DNA from: Vagococcus fluvialis
Lineage (GTDB): Bacteria; Bacillota; Bacilli; Lactobacillales; Vagococcaceae
NCBI RefSeq assembly: GCF_003337315.1
Contig: NZ_QPJV01000001.1
Coordinates: forward strand, 310,001-374,000
Reading direction: 5' to 3'
Length of the DNA: 64,000 nt
A model generated the notes under the pieces. The model was not told the origin of the DNA. It searched no databases and saw only the letters and a program-made list of their open reading frames with translations. Positions 7,851-17,754 of the stretch are shown here, piece by piece. Position 1 is the first letter of the stretch; each line of letters starts with the position of its first letter. The translations under genes and the position numbers were made by a program.

Positions 7851-10209
7851 ATTCATCTATAAATTCATTTTCATCAGGAATAAAGGTCATTAAAACTTTT
7901 CTTGGTTTACTTCCTTCCGATGGACCTACAACTCCGTGCTCTTCTAGCTCATCAATTAAACGAGCAGCTCGGTTATAACCGATTCTAAAACGACGTTGTA
8001 ATAAAGAGATACTAGCAGTTTGCATTTCTACAATTAAAGCTTTGGCTTCTTCAAAATACTCGTCCACTGAAGAATTACCTCCACCATTACTTGTTTCTAC
8101 TTCATCTGTTGGCATCATGTGTTCTTGGTAATCTGCCTCTTGCTGGCTTGTTACAAACTCAACAATATTTTCTACTTCTTGATCTGAAATAAAAGCACCT
8201 TGGACACGAATTGGTTTATTTTCACCCATTGGCACAAATAGCATATCTCCACGGCCAAGTAATTTTTCAGCACCATTACCATCAATAATCGTGCGTGAGT
8301 CAATCCCACTTGAAACAGCAAAAGCAATACGAGAAGGAACGTTAGCTTTAATAATCCCAGTAATAACATCGACACTTGGACGTTGAGTTGCTAGAATCAT
8401 ATGAATTCCAGCTGCTCGAGCCATTTGTGCTAACCTGATAATCGCGTCTTCCACTTCATTACTTGCTACCATCATTAAATCAGCTAACTCATCTACAATA
8501 ACAACAATATAAGGAAGTAATGATTTATTTTCGCCAGTTTCTTGATTATGACGCTTAACCATGTCATTGTATCCACCCATGTTACGTACACCAAATCCTG
8601 CAAACAATTCGTAACGGCGCTCCATCTCCTCAACTACTTTTTGCAATGCTTGAGCAGCTTTTCGAGGATTTGTTACAACCGGAGTTAACAAATGCGGCAC
8701 ACCATTGTAAACATTTAACTCAACCATTTTGGGGTCGATCATCATCAACTTAACTTGATTTGGTTTAGCTTTCATTAACAAGCAAGAAATAATCCCGTTA
8801 ATACAAACTGATTTCCCACTACCTGTTGAACCAGCAATTAGTAAGTGAGGCATCTTAGTTAAATCAGCAGACATCACATCTCCTGAAATACTTCTTCCAA
8901 GTGGTACTTCAAGTAATTTATCCGGGTCACTTTTTTGAGACTCAATGACATCTCTAAAAGAAACCATACTAGTTGTTTGATTTGGTACTTCAATTCCAAT
9001 TAAAGATTTCCCTGGAATTGGTGCTTCCATTCGAATATCTTTTGCTGCTAAAGCAAGAGCTAAATCATCAGTTAAACCAACAATTTTACTGACCTTTACA
9101 CCAACAGCTGGTTGGATTTCAAATTTTGTAACTGATGGTCCAAGACTTGCACGAACTACCTTAGCATCTACACCAAAACTATCAAAGGTTCTCTCTAAAA
9201 CTTGGACATTTTTTTCTACTAATTTATATTCTTTACTTTGGTCTGTTAAAGGAATTTCATTTAATAAATCAATTCCTGGTAACACATAATCAATATTTTC
9301 TACTTCTTCTGGAATATCAAAATCCAGTAGTTGCTCTTTCTCTTTTAATTCTTCAACAGGTTTTTCAGCTGCTTTTTTACTACGACTGATTTGCTCTTTA
9401 TTGTAGCTATCTTGGTAACTATCTATTTCTAAAGTCATTTGCTCTTGTTCAACTTCAATAGGTGCATCTTGGCTTTCTTGAGCTAACTTTTCACCTGGTG
9501 ATAATTCTCTAACTGAGTTTTCAGAAAGTTTCTTCTTCTCTTTCTGAGTTTTCAGCTTTTTTTTTTCCTCTTGACGCTCCGAAAGTTGTTGTTTTTTTTC
9601 ATCCATACTCTCAGCAGCACTGCCACCCCAAGTACGAACCTTTTCAATCACATCATTTAAACCAATGTTTAAAAATAAAAGTGCTCCTGATCCCATAGCA
9701 ATAAATGAAATCACATAAGAACCAAATTTTGAAACTAAAAAGTAAGTTACACTATAAAGCGTGGCACCAATCATTCCACCACCAACAGATTGACTGATTT
9801 GATTGGTTTTAATTTCGGCATAAATTTTTTGCCATGTTAAGGAAATAATTGCTGTATCGCGATTGATTTGTTTAAACAAACCAATTTCAATAAATAATAA
9901 CACGCCTAAATAAAAAATTAAGCCACCAATCCAAATGGTTTTACGTTTGAACTTTGGGTCTTTCCCCATAAAAAGTAACAGAACTCCATAAATAACTAGT
10001 AAGACTGACATCACTCTGAAAGTATTACCTACTAGGAAACGGAAAACATTGGCCATTAAAATCCCTAAAAACCCAAGTTTCAAACCACCAATAATTCCAA
10101 AGACAATAAAGCCAATACCAATTAAAAAGTAGGTTGTTTTTTCTTGTTGTAATTTTTGTTTTTTTGTTGGGGCCTTAGCTTTAGCTTTCCCTTGCTTTTT
10201 CTTTGCCAT
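7849..10209 (-). CDS. ftsK: DNA translocase FtsK/SpoIIIE
   Basis: FtsK pumps chromosomal DNA through the closing septum and helps resolve the terminus region. The 786-residue protein has four N-terminal membrane segments (about residues 25-180), a charged linker (about 190-300), the motor with Walker A GSTGSGKSVCINGI (about 460-473) and Walker B VVIVDELADLMM, and a C-terminal gamma winged helix (last 65 residues, EYFEEAKALIVEMQTASISL onwards) that reads KOPS/SRS-type signals. I chose the ATG at 10209 because GAGGAG lies seven bases upstream; an in-frame GTG 24 bases earlier has no such site. Confidence 0.95.
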   Translation of the reverse strand: MAKKKQGKAKAKAPTKKQKLQQEKTTYFLIGIGFIVFGIIGGLKLGFLGILMANVFRFLVGNTFRVMSVLLVIYGVLLLFMGKDPKFKRKTIWIGGLIFYLGVLLFIEIGLFKQINRDTAIISLTWQKIYAEIKTNQISQSVGGGMIGATLYSVTYFLVSKFGSYVISFIAMGSGALLFLNIGLNDVIEKVRTWGGSAAESMDEKKQQLSERQEEKKKLKTQKEKKKLSENSVRELSPGEKLAQESQDAPIEVEQEQMTLEIDSYQDSYNKEQISRSKKAAEKPVEELKEKEQLLDFDIPEEVENIDYVLPGIDLLNEIPLTDQSKEYKLVEKNVQVLERTFDSFGVDAKVVRASLGPSVTKFEIQPAVGVKVSKIVGLTDDLALALAAKDIRMEAPIPGKSLIGIEVPNQTTSMVSFRDVIESQKSDPDKLLEVPLGRSISGDVMSADLTKMPHLLIAGSTGSGKSVCINGIISCLLMKAKPNQVKLMMIDPKMVELNVYNGVPHLLTPVVTNPRKAAQALQKVVEEMERRYELFAGFGVRNMGGYNDMVKRHNQETGENKSLLPYIVVIVDELADLMMVASNEVEDAIIRLAQMARAAGIHMILATQRPSVDVITGIIKANVPSRIAFAVSSGIDSRTIIDGNGAEKLLGRGDMLFVPMGENKPIRVQGAFISDQEVENIVEFVTSQQEADYQEHMMPTDEVETSNGGGNSSVDEYFEEAKALIVEMQTASISLLQRRFRIGYNRAARLIDELEEHGVVGPSEGSKPRKVLMTFIPDENEFIDE

Positions 10210-10269
10210 ACACAAACTCCTCACTTGAATCACTCATAATTATATACTAAATAATTATCTTTTGTGAAA

Positions 10270-11652
10270 TTAGTTAAAAAATGATCGAATCGTATTATCT
10301 TTCTCCTTCGTAAAGGGAGGAAACATAACTGGGATTCTAAATATAGTTGATCTTTTTAAGACTGATTTAGTATAAGTAAAACTCTCTAAGGTTTTAATCC
10401 CGTGATAACTTCCCATACCTGATGGACCAACGCCACCAAATGGCAGATGTTCATTTGATAAATGTAACAGTGTATCATTCACAGTTGCTCCACCGTAATC
10501 TAGTGTTTCAAGTAAAAAATCAAGTTCTTCTTTATTACTTGAAAATGGATAAAAGGCTAACGGTTTACCATAAGATTTAATAAACTTAACTGCTTCATCT
10601 AATTCATTATATCCAATCACAGGTAAAATAGGGCCAAAGATTTCTTCTTCCATCGTCCAAAGTTTATCATCTAAATCAGCAGACAAAATAGTTGGCTCCA
10701 AATACTTTTCCTCAAAGTCATAGCCGCCACCTTGAAAAACAAACAATTTATCCTTATCAAGTTGATTTAATAAGCGAACCATGTTACGTTCATTAATCAT
10801 GCGCCCAAAATCTCTGGAATTTTTAGGATTAACGCCGTAAAAATCACTTAGTTTGTTTTTTAGTAGTTTTAAAAATTCTGTCTTCACACTTTCGTCGATT
10901 AAACAATAATCAGGTGCTACACAGGTTTGACCTGCATTAACAAATTTCCCCCATAAAATTCTTTCAACAGCTACTTCTAAATCAGCATATTTACTAACAA
11001 TAACAGGACTTTTACCACCTAATTCAAGAGTTACTGGTGTTAAATTTTCTGCGGCTTTTTTTAAAACAATTTTCCCTACTCGAGTACTTCCAGTGAAAAA
11101 TATTTTATCAAAAGGATATTCTAATAACTCAGTGTTTACCTCTTTACTACTAGTTGTAAAAAATAGATAGTCTTTATCGAAAGCTTCTTCAATTAAAACT
11201 TTTAACACATAATTAGTTGCTTGAGTATGTTCAGACATACCAACAATCGCAGTATTACCACCTGCGATAGCACCAATTAAAGGGTCTAGAGTTAGAAGTA
11301 CTGGATAATTAAACGGCGATAAAATTAATGTATTACCATAAGGTGCTTGCTCAGTATAACTTCTTGCTGGCAATAAAAAGAAAGGCGTTTTAACACGTCT
11401 TTTGCCACCCCATTTAGGTAGTTTTTTTATCATCTCATCTAAGTGACGATACACTAATCCAATTTCAGTCATAAAACTCTCAGTTCTATGTTTACCTAAA
11501 TCATCAGATAGAGCATCTATTAATTCTTCTTCATATCTTCTAACTTGATTTTTCAATTTTTTTAGTTGCTCAATACGATATGGTATTGATTTTGTTTTTC
11601 CAGTCTCATAAAACTGGCGTTGTTTTTCAATTACTTCAATTATCTCTTCCAC
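10270..11652 (-). CDS. Aldehyde dehydrogenase (class 3-like)
   Basis: This 460-residue NAD(P)-dependent enzyme would oxidise aldehydes to acids. The catalytic cysteine is in FVNAGQTCVAPDYCL (about residues 237-251) and the general-base glutamate in LELGGKSPVIV (about 209-219). The cofactor-binding FTGSTRVGK motif is present (about 186-194). The short length and missing N-terminal extension match the class 3 group, like B. subtilis YwdH. The start is GTG with AGGGGG eight bases upstream. It is a stand-alone gene between topB and ftsK; the physiological substrate cannot be inferred. Confidence 0.88.
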   Translation of the reverse strand: MEEIIEVIEKQRQFYETGKTKSIPYRIEQLKKLKNQVRRYEEELIDALSDDLGKHRTESFMTEIGLVYRHLDEMIKKLPKWGGKRRVKTPFFLLPARSYTEQAPYGNTLILSPFNYPVLLTLDPLIGAIAGGNTAIVGMSEHTQATNYVLKVLIEEAFDKDYLFFTTSSKEVNTELLEYPFDKIFFTGSTRVGKIVLKKAAENLTPVTLELGGKSPVIVSKYADLEVAVERILWGKFVNAGQTCVAPDYCLIDESVKTEFLKLLKNKLSDFYGVNPKNSRDFGRMINERNMVRLLNQLDKDKLFVFQGGGYDFEEKYLEPTILSADLDDKLWTMEEEIFGPILPVIGYNELDEAVKFIKSYGKPLAFYPFSSNKEELDFLLETLDYGGATVNDTLLHLSNEHLPFGGVGPSGMGSYHGIKTLESFTYTKSVLKRSTIFRIPVMFPPFTKEKDNTIRSFFN

Positions 11653-11693
11653 AAAAACAACCCCCTATTGTGACATTATATCATGTTTTCATG

Positions 11694-11723
11694 AAAAAAG
11701 ACTAAGCCAAAAGCCCAGTCTTT
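11694..11723 (-). terminator. Terminator downstream of topB
   Basis: On the minus strand, AGACTGGGC and GGCTTAGTCT form a hairpin with two G-U pairs, followed by TTTTTT. Confidence 0.75.
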
Positions 11724-11729
11724 GTTCTT

Positions 11730-13805
11730 TTATTTATTTTCCATTGCTGCTTTTAAAGCTAATGCTAATGGACTTTCTTCTTCTTCTTGTTGATTGATTT
11801 GTTTCATTAGACGATTTGTTTCATGTTTCGTCATTTTTTTGTTCTTTTTACCTTTTCCATCCATCTTCTCAGTAATATTACAGTTCTTACATTTGAAGTA
11901 AGCACCATTTTTATTTTCTAAGATCTCCATCTTTTTCTTACACTGAGAACAACGTTTGTTTGATAGTTTAGGGTCTTTACGACGACGATATGAACAAGAG
12001 TCACTACTACACACATAAATTTTACCATCTCTAGTGTTTTTCTCTCTTAACTTACTACCACAATCAGGACAGTCTTTAGTTGTTAGTGAGTGATCCACAT
12101 AATTATCTTCACTCATTTTAATTTCTTTCACTAAACGATGAGTTTCTTCTTCTATCTCTTTTATGAATGTTTTGTAAGAAAGTTTGCCGCCAGCAATTTT
12201 TTCAAGAGAAATTTCCCATTTTTGTGTTAACTCTGGTGTGACTAATGAAGGATTAACTAAAGTCAGTAACTGTTTACCCTTTGGCGTCACAGCTAGTTTA
12301 CTATTTTGTCTCTCCATTAATTCTGAACTAATTAATTTTTCAATAATTTCAGCTCTAGTAGCTGGTGTTCCCAAGTTATGTTTTTCCATTTGTCCCAGTA
12401 AAGTACCTTCATTCAAAGGAGCTGGTGGTGTCATTAATTCTTTGTTAATCACAAAATGACTTGGTAGTATTTGTCCAACTTTAAAATCAACATCTTTTTT
12501 AACTGCAACAGACTCTTTTTTCCAACCTTGCTCTTTGACTTTGGTTTGCTTAAAGATAAAGATACTACCTTTAACCTCAGCTGTAACTGTTTGAGTCGTT
12601 GAAACAAATGGCTCTTCAAATAACCCTAAAAATCTCTCAACAATCAAACGATAAATTCTTAATTCTTCATTATCTAATTTTTCAAGTCGTGGTGCTTGCT
12701 CAGTTGGAATTAATCCATGATGATCTGTTACTTTTTTATCTTGGAAAACACTCTTTTGGAGAACTGTTCCACCATTTCGAATGATTCCTTTAACTCTCTG
12801 ACTATCCATGACTGTAACTGCGTGTAAACGGTCCTTCATGGTCTGCTTTAAGTCAGTTGTTAGATACTTAGAGTCTGTTCTTGGATAAGTAACAATTTTA
12901 TGAGTTTCATATAAACGTTGAATAATAGATAAGGTTTTTTTTGCTGAATATTGAAAACGTGCATTAGCTTCTCGTTGCATTTCTGTTAAGTCATAAGGTA
13001 ATGGTGCACTTTCTTTTTTCTCTTTTTCCTTAATATCAACAACTTTAACCGCTGTCTTTTCAAATGATTTTACTAATTCTTCTAGAGCTTCACGTTCTTT
13101 ATACTGACGTGGATTTTTTAGTTGTAATTTACCTGTTATATTTTGGTATTTTAAATCAAGAGTAAAATATGATTCTGGTTTAAAACTTTCTTGTTTTTCT
13201 TCTTGTCGTCTCACCATTGCTAGAGTTGGCGTTTGAACACGACCTGCTGATAAACTATCTTTGTATTTAACAGTTAAAGCCCGTGTCACGTTTAATCCCA
13301 CTAACCAATCAGACTCAGCTCTTGCAATGGCTGAATAATACAAATCATCATACATCTGACTTGGTTTTAAATTTTTGAAACCATCTTTAATCGCTTTGTC
13401 TGTTTGAGAAGAAATCCATAAACGTTTAACTGGTTTTTTAAATTTAACATACTGTAAAATCCATCTTGCAACAAGCTCTCCTTCTCGCCCCGCGTCTGTT
13501 GCAATAACAGCTTCTGAAACATCTGCTCTATTTGCTAAATGACTAATAGCTTTAAGTTGTGGTCTTGTTTTTGGAAGTGGCTTAATACCGCTATGTTTAG
13601 GTATCATTGGTAGAGTATTCATATCCCAATTAGCCCATTCTTTATTGTAATCTTCTGGCATTTTTAATCCTAATAAATGACCTAATGCCCACGTTACAAT
13701 CACGTTTTTACCTTCAATATAATTTTTACTCTTTTTAGTTGCACCAAGAACTTTAGCTATGTCTCGAGCAACACTTGGTTTTTCCGCAATTATTAATTGT
13801 TTCAT
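11730..13805 (-). CDS. topB: DNA topoisomerase III
   Basis: This is a type IA topoisomerase of about 691 residues that decatenates DNA. An N-terminal Toprim domain is visible (KQLIIAEKPSVARDIAKVLG, then ATDAGREGELVARW about 110-123). The active-site tyrosine region is THKIVTYPRTDSKYLTTD (about 305-322). The C-terminus carries two four-cysteine zinc ribbons (CPDC..CSSDSC and CSQC..CKNC, about 595-665). The ATG at 13805 is preferred because the family starts at MKQLIIAEKPS; an in-frame ATG lies 21 bases upstream. It overlaps the DUF1033 gene by about 50 bases, so the two are co-transcribed. Confidence 0.93.
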   Translation of the reverse strand: MKQLIIAEKPSVARDIAKVLGATKKSKNYIEGKNVIVTWALGHLLGLKMPEDYNKEWANWDMNTLPMIPKHSGIKPLPKTRPQLKAISHLANRADVSEAVIATDAGREGELVARWILQYVKFKKPVKRLWISSQTDKAIKDGFKNLKPSQMYDDLYYSAIARAESDWLVGLNVTRALTVKYKDSLSAGRVQTPTLAMVRRQEEKQESFKPESYFTLDLKYQNITGKLQLKNPRQYKEREALEELVKSFEKTAVKVVDIKEKEKKESAPLPYDLTEMQREANARFQYSAKKTLSIIQRLYETHKIVTYPRTDSKYLTTDLKQTMKDRLHAVTVMDSQRVKGIIRNGGTVLQKSVFQDKKVTDHHGLIPTEQAPRLEKLDNEELRIYRLIVERFLGLFEEPFVSTTQTVTAEVKGSIFIFKQTKVKEQGWKKESVAVKKDVDFKVGQILPSHFVINKELMTPPAPLNEGTLLGQMEKHNLGTPATRAEIIEKLISSELMERQNSKLAVTPKGKQLLTLVNPSLVTPELTQKWEISLEKIAGGKLSYKTFIKEIEEETHRLVKEIKMSEDNYVDHSLTTKDCPDCGSKLREKNTRDGKIYVCSSDSCSYRRRKDPKLSNKRCSQCKKKMEILENKNGAYFKCKNCNITEKMDGKGKKNKKMTKHETNRLMKQINQQEEEESPLALALKAAMENK

Positions 13806-14112
13806 CTTTTTTACATTCTCCATCATCTATTTTTTGATAATTTTTTAAAATCATGATGCCTTTATAGGCTTGTAATTCTTCATCACAGTCATCACAATAA
13901 ATTAATTCTCCTTCGTGCCAAAACGCTGACATAAAAGGTTCTTTTTCTCTCATTTTTTCATATTCTTTACTGTATTTACTCACTAATTCATCATAGTAAT
14001 CTTTGGCTGCGTGAAATTTATCAAATGTTTTTTCTTCTATTATATCTTCTTGCCAATCTTCAAAAAACCACCAAGGTTCATTTTCTCCGTACATCGTTAT
14101 GACTTGAAACAT
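13753..14112 (-). CDS. DUF1033 family protein
   Basis: This 119-residue acidic protein begins MFQVITMYGENEPWWFFEDW, the conserved opening of the Lactobacillales DUF1033 family, whose function is unknown. A CDDCDEELQAYKG segment (about residues 74-86) could bind metal but lacks a complete four-cysteine set. The last 15-20 residues (cysteine- and lysine-rich) are encoded in the overlap with the start of topB and look less constrained. GAGGAGG eight bases before the ATG supports the start. It forms an operon with topB. Confidence 0.8.
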   Translation of the reverse strand: MFQVITMYGENEPWWFFEDWQEDIIEEKTFDKFHAAKDYYDELVSKYSKEYEKMREKEPFMSAFWHEGELIYCDDCDEELQAYKGIMILKNYQKIDDGECKKDETINNCGKTKCCSRHS

Positions 14113-14179
14113 TTACTCAGCCTCCTCGCTCGCTTAATAGTATAACATAATCATTTTTTTCAAGCAGTTTTTCTAGCTT

Positions 14180-14223
14180 AAAAAAAGAGTTAAGTGAAGC
14201 TTTCCCTCACTTAACTCTTTTTA
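14180..14223 (-). terminator. Terminator downstream of mgtA
   Basis: AAAAAGAGTTAAGTGA and TCACTTAACTCTTTTT are perfectly complementary around a 9-base loop, with a T-run on the minus strand. Confidence 0.88.
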
Positions 14224-14237
14224 TAGATAACTAAATC

Positions 14238-16901
14238 TTATAGTAGTTCACCAAAACGTTTCACGTAAATTTTCTTAATAAACATAACTAATACTAGGTA
14301 AGCAACAATTGTAATTGCTAGGAATCCCCAGTAATTAGATGGTAGTGGCGCTAAACCTAAGTTTTCGCCAAATGCTGTAAATGGTAACACTGTACCAATT
14401 GCAATACCTAAAGATGTTACTGTTGTTAAAATGAATGATGCATTACTTTGTAAGAATGGCATTTTCGGTGTTCTTAATGTATGAATTACTAATGTTTGTG
14501 ACCATAGAGACTCTACAAACCATCCAGCATGGAACACTGCGATAAATAATGCTTGTTGCTCAGGATTTAATGTATGGAATGAACCACCTGCAACAGCTGG
14601 ACAAATAACAAAGTACATTAAAGCATAAGTTGTAATATCAAAAATTGAACTTGTTGGTCCTAACCATTTCATAAATGAACCAATACTTGTTGAATCCCAT
14701 TTTTTAGGTTCTTCTAGATACTCTTTATCCATGTTATCCCAAGGAATAGACATACAAGAAATATCATAGATTAAGTTAAGGAATAGTAACTGTAGTGGTA
14801 ACATTGGTAAGAAAGGTAAGAAAATACTTGCTACAACAACAGAGAACATGTTACCAAAGTTTGAGCTGGCAGTCATTTTAACATATTTCATAATGTTACC
14901 AAAAATAGTACGTCCTGATAGAATACCACGCTCTAAAATCATTAAATCTTTTTCAAGTAAAATAACATCTGCAGATTCTTTTGCAATATCAACTGCCGTA
15001 TCAACTGAGATACCTACATCTGCTTCTTTCATTGCAGGCGCATCATTGATTCCATCTCCCATAAAGCCAACCGTATGACCTGCTTCACGTAAGACGCGAA
15101 CTAATCTTGTCTTTTGAGCTGGAGATAATTTAACAAAAATATTGTATTTTTCTGCTACTTTTGTTAACTCTTCATCAGTCATTTTAGACAACCCACTACC
15201 TGTAATTAACTCTTCTGCTTCTAAGCCAACTTGTTTACAAACTGATTTAGTGACTAAAGCATTGTCCCCTGTTAAAACTTTTACGCCAACACCGTGAGTT
15301 TTAAGAGCTTCAAGTGCATCTTTAGTTGTTTCTTTTGGAGGGTCAAGGAAAGCAAGGTAACCAATTAAGACCATTTCACTTTCATCTTTAACAGAAAATT
15401 CACCTACAACACTTGGGTTAGTTTTTTGAGAAACGGCAATTACACGTAAACCATCTTCATTTAATTCGTCAACTGTTTCTAAAATCTTATTTTTTAACTC
15501 TTCTGTTAATGGCATTACTTTGCCTTTGTAGTCTACAAAGCTTGAAATTTCAAGCATTTCTTCAACGGCACCTTTAGTAATCATTTGAGTTTTACCATTT
15601 TTATCTTCAATTACAACACTCATACGACGACGTTGGAAATCAAATGGAATTTCATCTACTTTGTCATAATATTCAACATTAATGTTTAACTCTTCTTCAG
15701 CAGATTCAATAATCGCTTTATCCATTAAGTTTTTTAAACCTGTTTGATAGTAACTATTAAAGAAGGCATGGCGCAGAACACGCTCATCTTCTTTACCATC
15801 TAAATCTAAATGATACTCTAAAATTATTTTATCTTGTGTCAATGTACCAGTTTTATCTGTACATAAAATATCAATAGCACCAAAATTTTGAATGGAGTTT
15901 AAGTTTTTAATAATTGTTCCTTTTTTCGCCATTGTTGAAGCACCTTTTACAAGGTTAGTTGTCACGATCATTGGTAACATCTCAGGTGTTAAACCAACTG
16001 CAACTGATAAACCAAATAGGAAAGCTTCTAACCAATCACCTTTAGTCAGACCATTAATTAAAAATACTGTTGGCGCCATAACTAACATGAAACGGATTAA
16101 TAACCATGACGTTTTACTAATACCAATATCAAAACTTGTTAAGGTTTTTGTTTCAGAAACATCACGAGCGATTTGCCCAAATAACGTTTTATTCCCAACA
16201 GAAACAATCATACCACGAGCACTACCACTAACTACGTTACTACCCATATAAGCAATATTTTCTAAATCAGTTTCACTCGCATGTTCTACCATTTCGTAAT
16301 GAGCTGTTTTTTCAACCGGATAACTTTCACCAGTCATTGCAGCTTGAGAAACGAATAAATCTTTTGTTTGAGTTAGTCTCATATCAGCTGGAATCATATC
16401 ACCTGCTGATAACTTAATCATATCTCCACAAACAATGTCTTCAATTGGCAACTCTAGTTCTTCACCTTTACGGAAGACTGTCGCTGTTACTTTTACTAGG
16501 TTACCTAATTTTTCAGCAGCGTTATTTGATTTAACTGACTGAATTAAAGTCATTGTTCCACTTAAAATAACCATTGCAGCAATAATTAAAACACCTGTTA
16601 AATCTTTTTCATCAACTGCTGCAATCACATAATCAGTAAAAAATGAAATAATTGCTAATGTAATTAAAACAATTGTGAATGGTGTGAAATACGCTTTTAA
16701 TACCTCAACAATTAAAGGTGTTTTTTTGCCGTGTGAGATAACATTTTCACCGTATTTTTCTCTAGACTCACTAGCTTGTTGATTAGTTAAACCTTTTTGT
16801 GAGCTATTAAAGCTTCTTAATAAATCATCAACTGGCATTTTTGATACTTCTTCATAATTAATGTTGTTTTTTTGAACTAATTTTTCTTTGTTTTGAACCA
16901 T
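14238..16901 (-). CDS. mgtA: Magnesium-translocating P-type ATPase
   Basis: MgtA imports Mg2+ using ATP. The 887-residue length and layout fit type IIIB P-type ATPases: an actuator loop with TGES ([12 protein letters not shown]), a phosphorylation site DKTGTLTQ (about residue 350), a nucleotide-domain [10 protein letters not shown], the hinge [17 protein letters not shown], and about ten membrane segments including the C-terminal six. The PEMLP motif in segment 4 ([12 protein letters not shown]) is typical of Mg2+ ATPases. It lies downstream of an M-box riboswitch, a GNAT gene, a structured leader and a 42-codon ORF whose end overlaps its first 44 bases. Low-Mg2+ induction is therefore likely. 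Confidence 0.93.
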   Translation of the reverse strand: MVQNKEKLVQKNNINYEEVSKMPVDDLLRSFNSSQKGLTNQQASESREKYGENVISHGKKTPLIVEVLKAYFTPFTIVLITLAIISFFTDYVIAAVDEKDLTGVLIIAAMVILSGTMTLIQSVKSNNAAEKLGNLVKVTATVFRKGEELELPIEDIVCGDMIKLSAGDMIPADMRLTQTKDLFVSQAAMTGESYPVEKTAHYEMVEHASETDLENIAYMGSNVVSGSARGMIVSVGNKTLFGQIARDVSETKTLTSFDIGISKTSWLLIRFMLVMAPTVFLINGLTKGDWLEAFLFGLSVAVGLTPEMLPMIVTTNLVKGASTMAKKGTIIKNLNSIQNFGAIDILCTDKTGTLTQDKIILEYHLDLDGKEDERVLRHAFFNSYYQTGLKNLMDKAIIESAEEELNINVEYYDKVDEIPFDFQRRRMSVVIEDKNGKTQMITKGAVEEMLEISSFVDYKGKVMPLTEELKNKILETVDELNEDGLRVIAVSQKTNPSVVGEFSVKDESEMVLIGYLAFLDPPKETTKDALEALKTHGVGVKVLTGDNALVTKSVCKQVGLEAEELITGSGLSKMTDEELTKVAEKYNIFVKLSPAQKTRLVRVLREAGHTVGFMGDGINDAPAMKEADVGISVDTAVDIAKESADVILLEKDLMILERGILSGRTIFGNIMKYVKMTASSNFGNMFSVVVASIFLPFLPMLPLQLLFLNLIYDISCMSIPWDNMDKEYLEEPKKWDSTSIGSFMKWLGPTSSIFDITTYALMYFVICPAVAGGSFHTLNPEQQALFIAVFHAGWFVESLWSQTLVIHTLRTPKMPFLQSNASFILTTVTSLGIAIGTVLPFTAFGENLGLAPLPSNYWGFLAITIVAYLVLVMFIKKIYVKRFGELL

Positions 16902-16986
16902 CTTTCTTTACCTTCTTTCCATAAAATACTACCCATAGAGAACAACCAATTCCAATAAATAATATAAAACACATTATCTCTGACAT
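16858..16986 (-). CDS. Small one-pass membrane protein ORF overlapping mgtA start
   Basis: This 42-codon frame starts [20 protein letters not shown], a single hydrophobic helix, and ends in a strongly basic tail ([19 protein letters not shown]). It has the best ribosome site of the region, AGGAGG six to seven bases before the ATG. Its stop lies 44 bases inside mgtA, in another frame. Translation would therefore run into the mgtA start and could couple the two. Small membrane peptides are known to act on MgtA in enterobacteria, but I see no homology to them. It may be a regulatory peptide, a subunit, or only a leader. Confidence 0.55.
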   Translation of the reverse strand: MSEIMCFILFIGIGCSLWVVFYGKKVKKDGSKQRKISSKKQH

Positions 16987-17130
16987 GTTGTTTCCTCCTA
17001 ACTAAGAAGGGTTCTTTAGAAATGAAAAGGTGTAAGAAGCACTAAGGCTATCCTTTAGAAACAAATAGACAATAATAATTTATTTCTGACACTTTTATGT
17101 TATTTAAAGAACCCTGTTGACTCGGCGGCC
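16987..17130 (-). promoter_or_regulatory. Structured leader RNA upstream of mgtA (unassigned)
   Basis: Read on the minus strand, this stretch nests several pairings: a perfect 10-bp outer helix GGGTTCTTTA/TAAAGAACCC (17105-17114 with 17009-17018), an inner AAAAGTGT/ACACCTTTT helix with one bulge, an AGAAATAAAT/ATTTGTTTCT hairpin with one G-U pair, and a CTAAAGG-ATAG-CCTTAG hairpin. A GC-rich run (GAGGCCGCCGAG) precedes the outer helix. The closing strand ends about ten bases before the ribosome site of the small ORF. I could not match it to the M-box or another riboswitch by eye. Confidence 0.5.
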
Positions 17131-17141
17131 TCTGACTACTG

Positions 17142-17620
17142 TCATCCATTTGTTTCCATCTCCTTCACTTTTTCTTTGATTTCTAAAACTTTTGTAAATT
17201 CTTTGATTTGTACGCGTCCGATTTTATATTGTTTATGGTTTGTTTGATAACCTAACTTTTCATAAAATCTCCAAGCGGACTCTCTACCTGTTAGAAAAAC
17301 TTGTTCAAATCCTAATTCTTGTGCTAAGTCTTCAGCGAAGGCGATTAATTTTTGTCCCATACCTTGTCCTTGCATACTCTCACAAATAGCCACTTGTTCA
17401 ATTTGTGCCATCTTTTTACTTTTTCTAGAAAGCATTAACGTTCCCACAACTTCATCGTTATTTAATACGACAATATGCCAGTTATCTTTTTCCTCTAAGG
17501 GAAGCTCTTGAATTAATTCTTTTCCAGACGTTTTTTTCAGTAGATTATTTCGTAGATGAATTCCCATCCAATATTCTACACTACCAAAATATGTTAATTT
17601 TAGTGTTACAGTTTTACCAT
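17142..17620 (-). CDS. GNAT N-acetyltransferase, apparently frameshifted near its start
   Basis: The open frame from about 17608 to 17142 encodes a GNAT domain: TLKLTYFGSVEYW at the N-terminus, the acetyl-CoA loop ESMQGQGMGQKLIAFAED, and the C-terminal FYEKLGYQ. The only ATG with a proper ribosome site (AAGGAG, eight bases away) is at 17620, but its frame stops after MVKL. One extra A in the AAAA run at 17612-17615 would join it to the GNAT frame as MVKTVTLKLTYFG, giving about 157 residues. In the present sequence only an internal ATG at 17567, without a good ribosome site, is in frame. It sits directly behind the M-box terminator. Substrate unknown. Confidence 0.65.
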
Positions 17621-17663
17621 TGTCATCACTCCTTTTTGTTATTAAATAAATTTGAACATGTAA

Positions 17664-17700
17664 AAAACCTCTCGCCAAAAACTCGACGAGAGGTTTGAAG
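17664..17700 (-). terminator. Intrinsic terminator of the M-box expression platform
   Basis: On the minus strand, AACCTCTCG pairs with CGAGAGGTT and is followed by TTTTTT. It lies between the M-box aptamer and the GNAT/mgtA genes, where the Mg2+-bound riboswitch would stop transcription. Confidence 0.85.
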
Positions 17701-17754
17701 TCATCACTAAATAAGACATCGTATGTAAAGATCCAATCGTTGAGTTTTAGCACT

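Noticed and set aside
16987-17130. A second M-box in front of mgtA
   Set aside because: The conserved M-box core segments are absent; they are found only at 17755-17893.
17621-17753. A 44-residue N-terminal extension of the GNAT frame up to 17753
   Set aside because: It would translate the riboswitch terminator hairpin and has no ribosome site; the sequence is explained by RNA structure.
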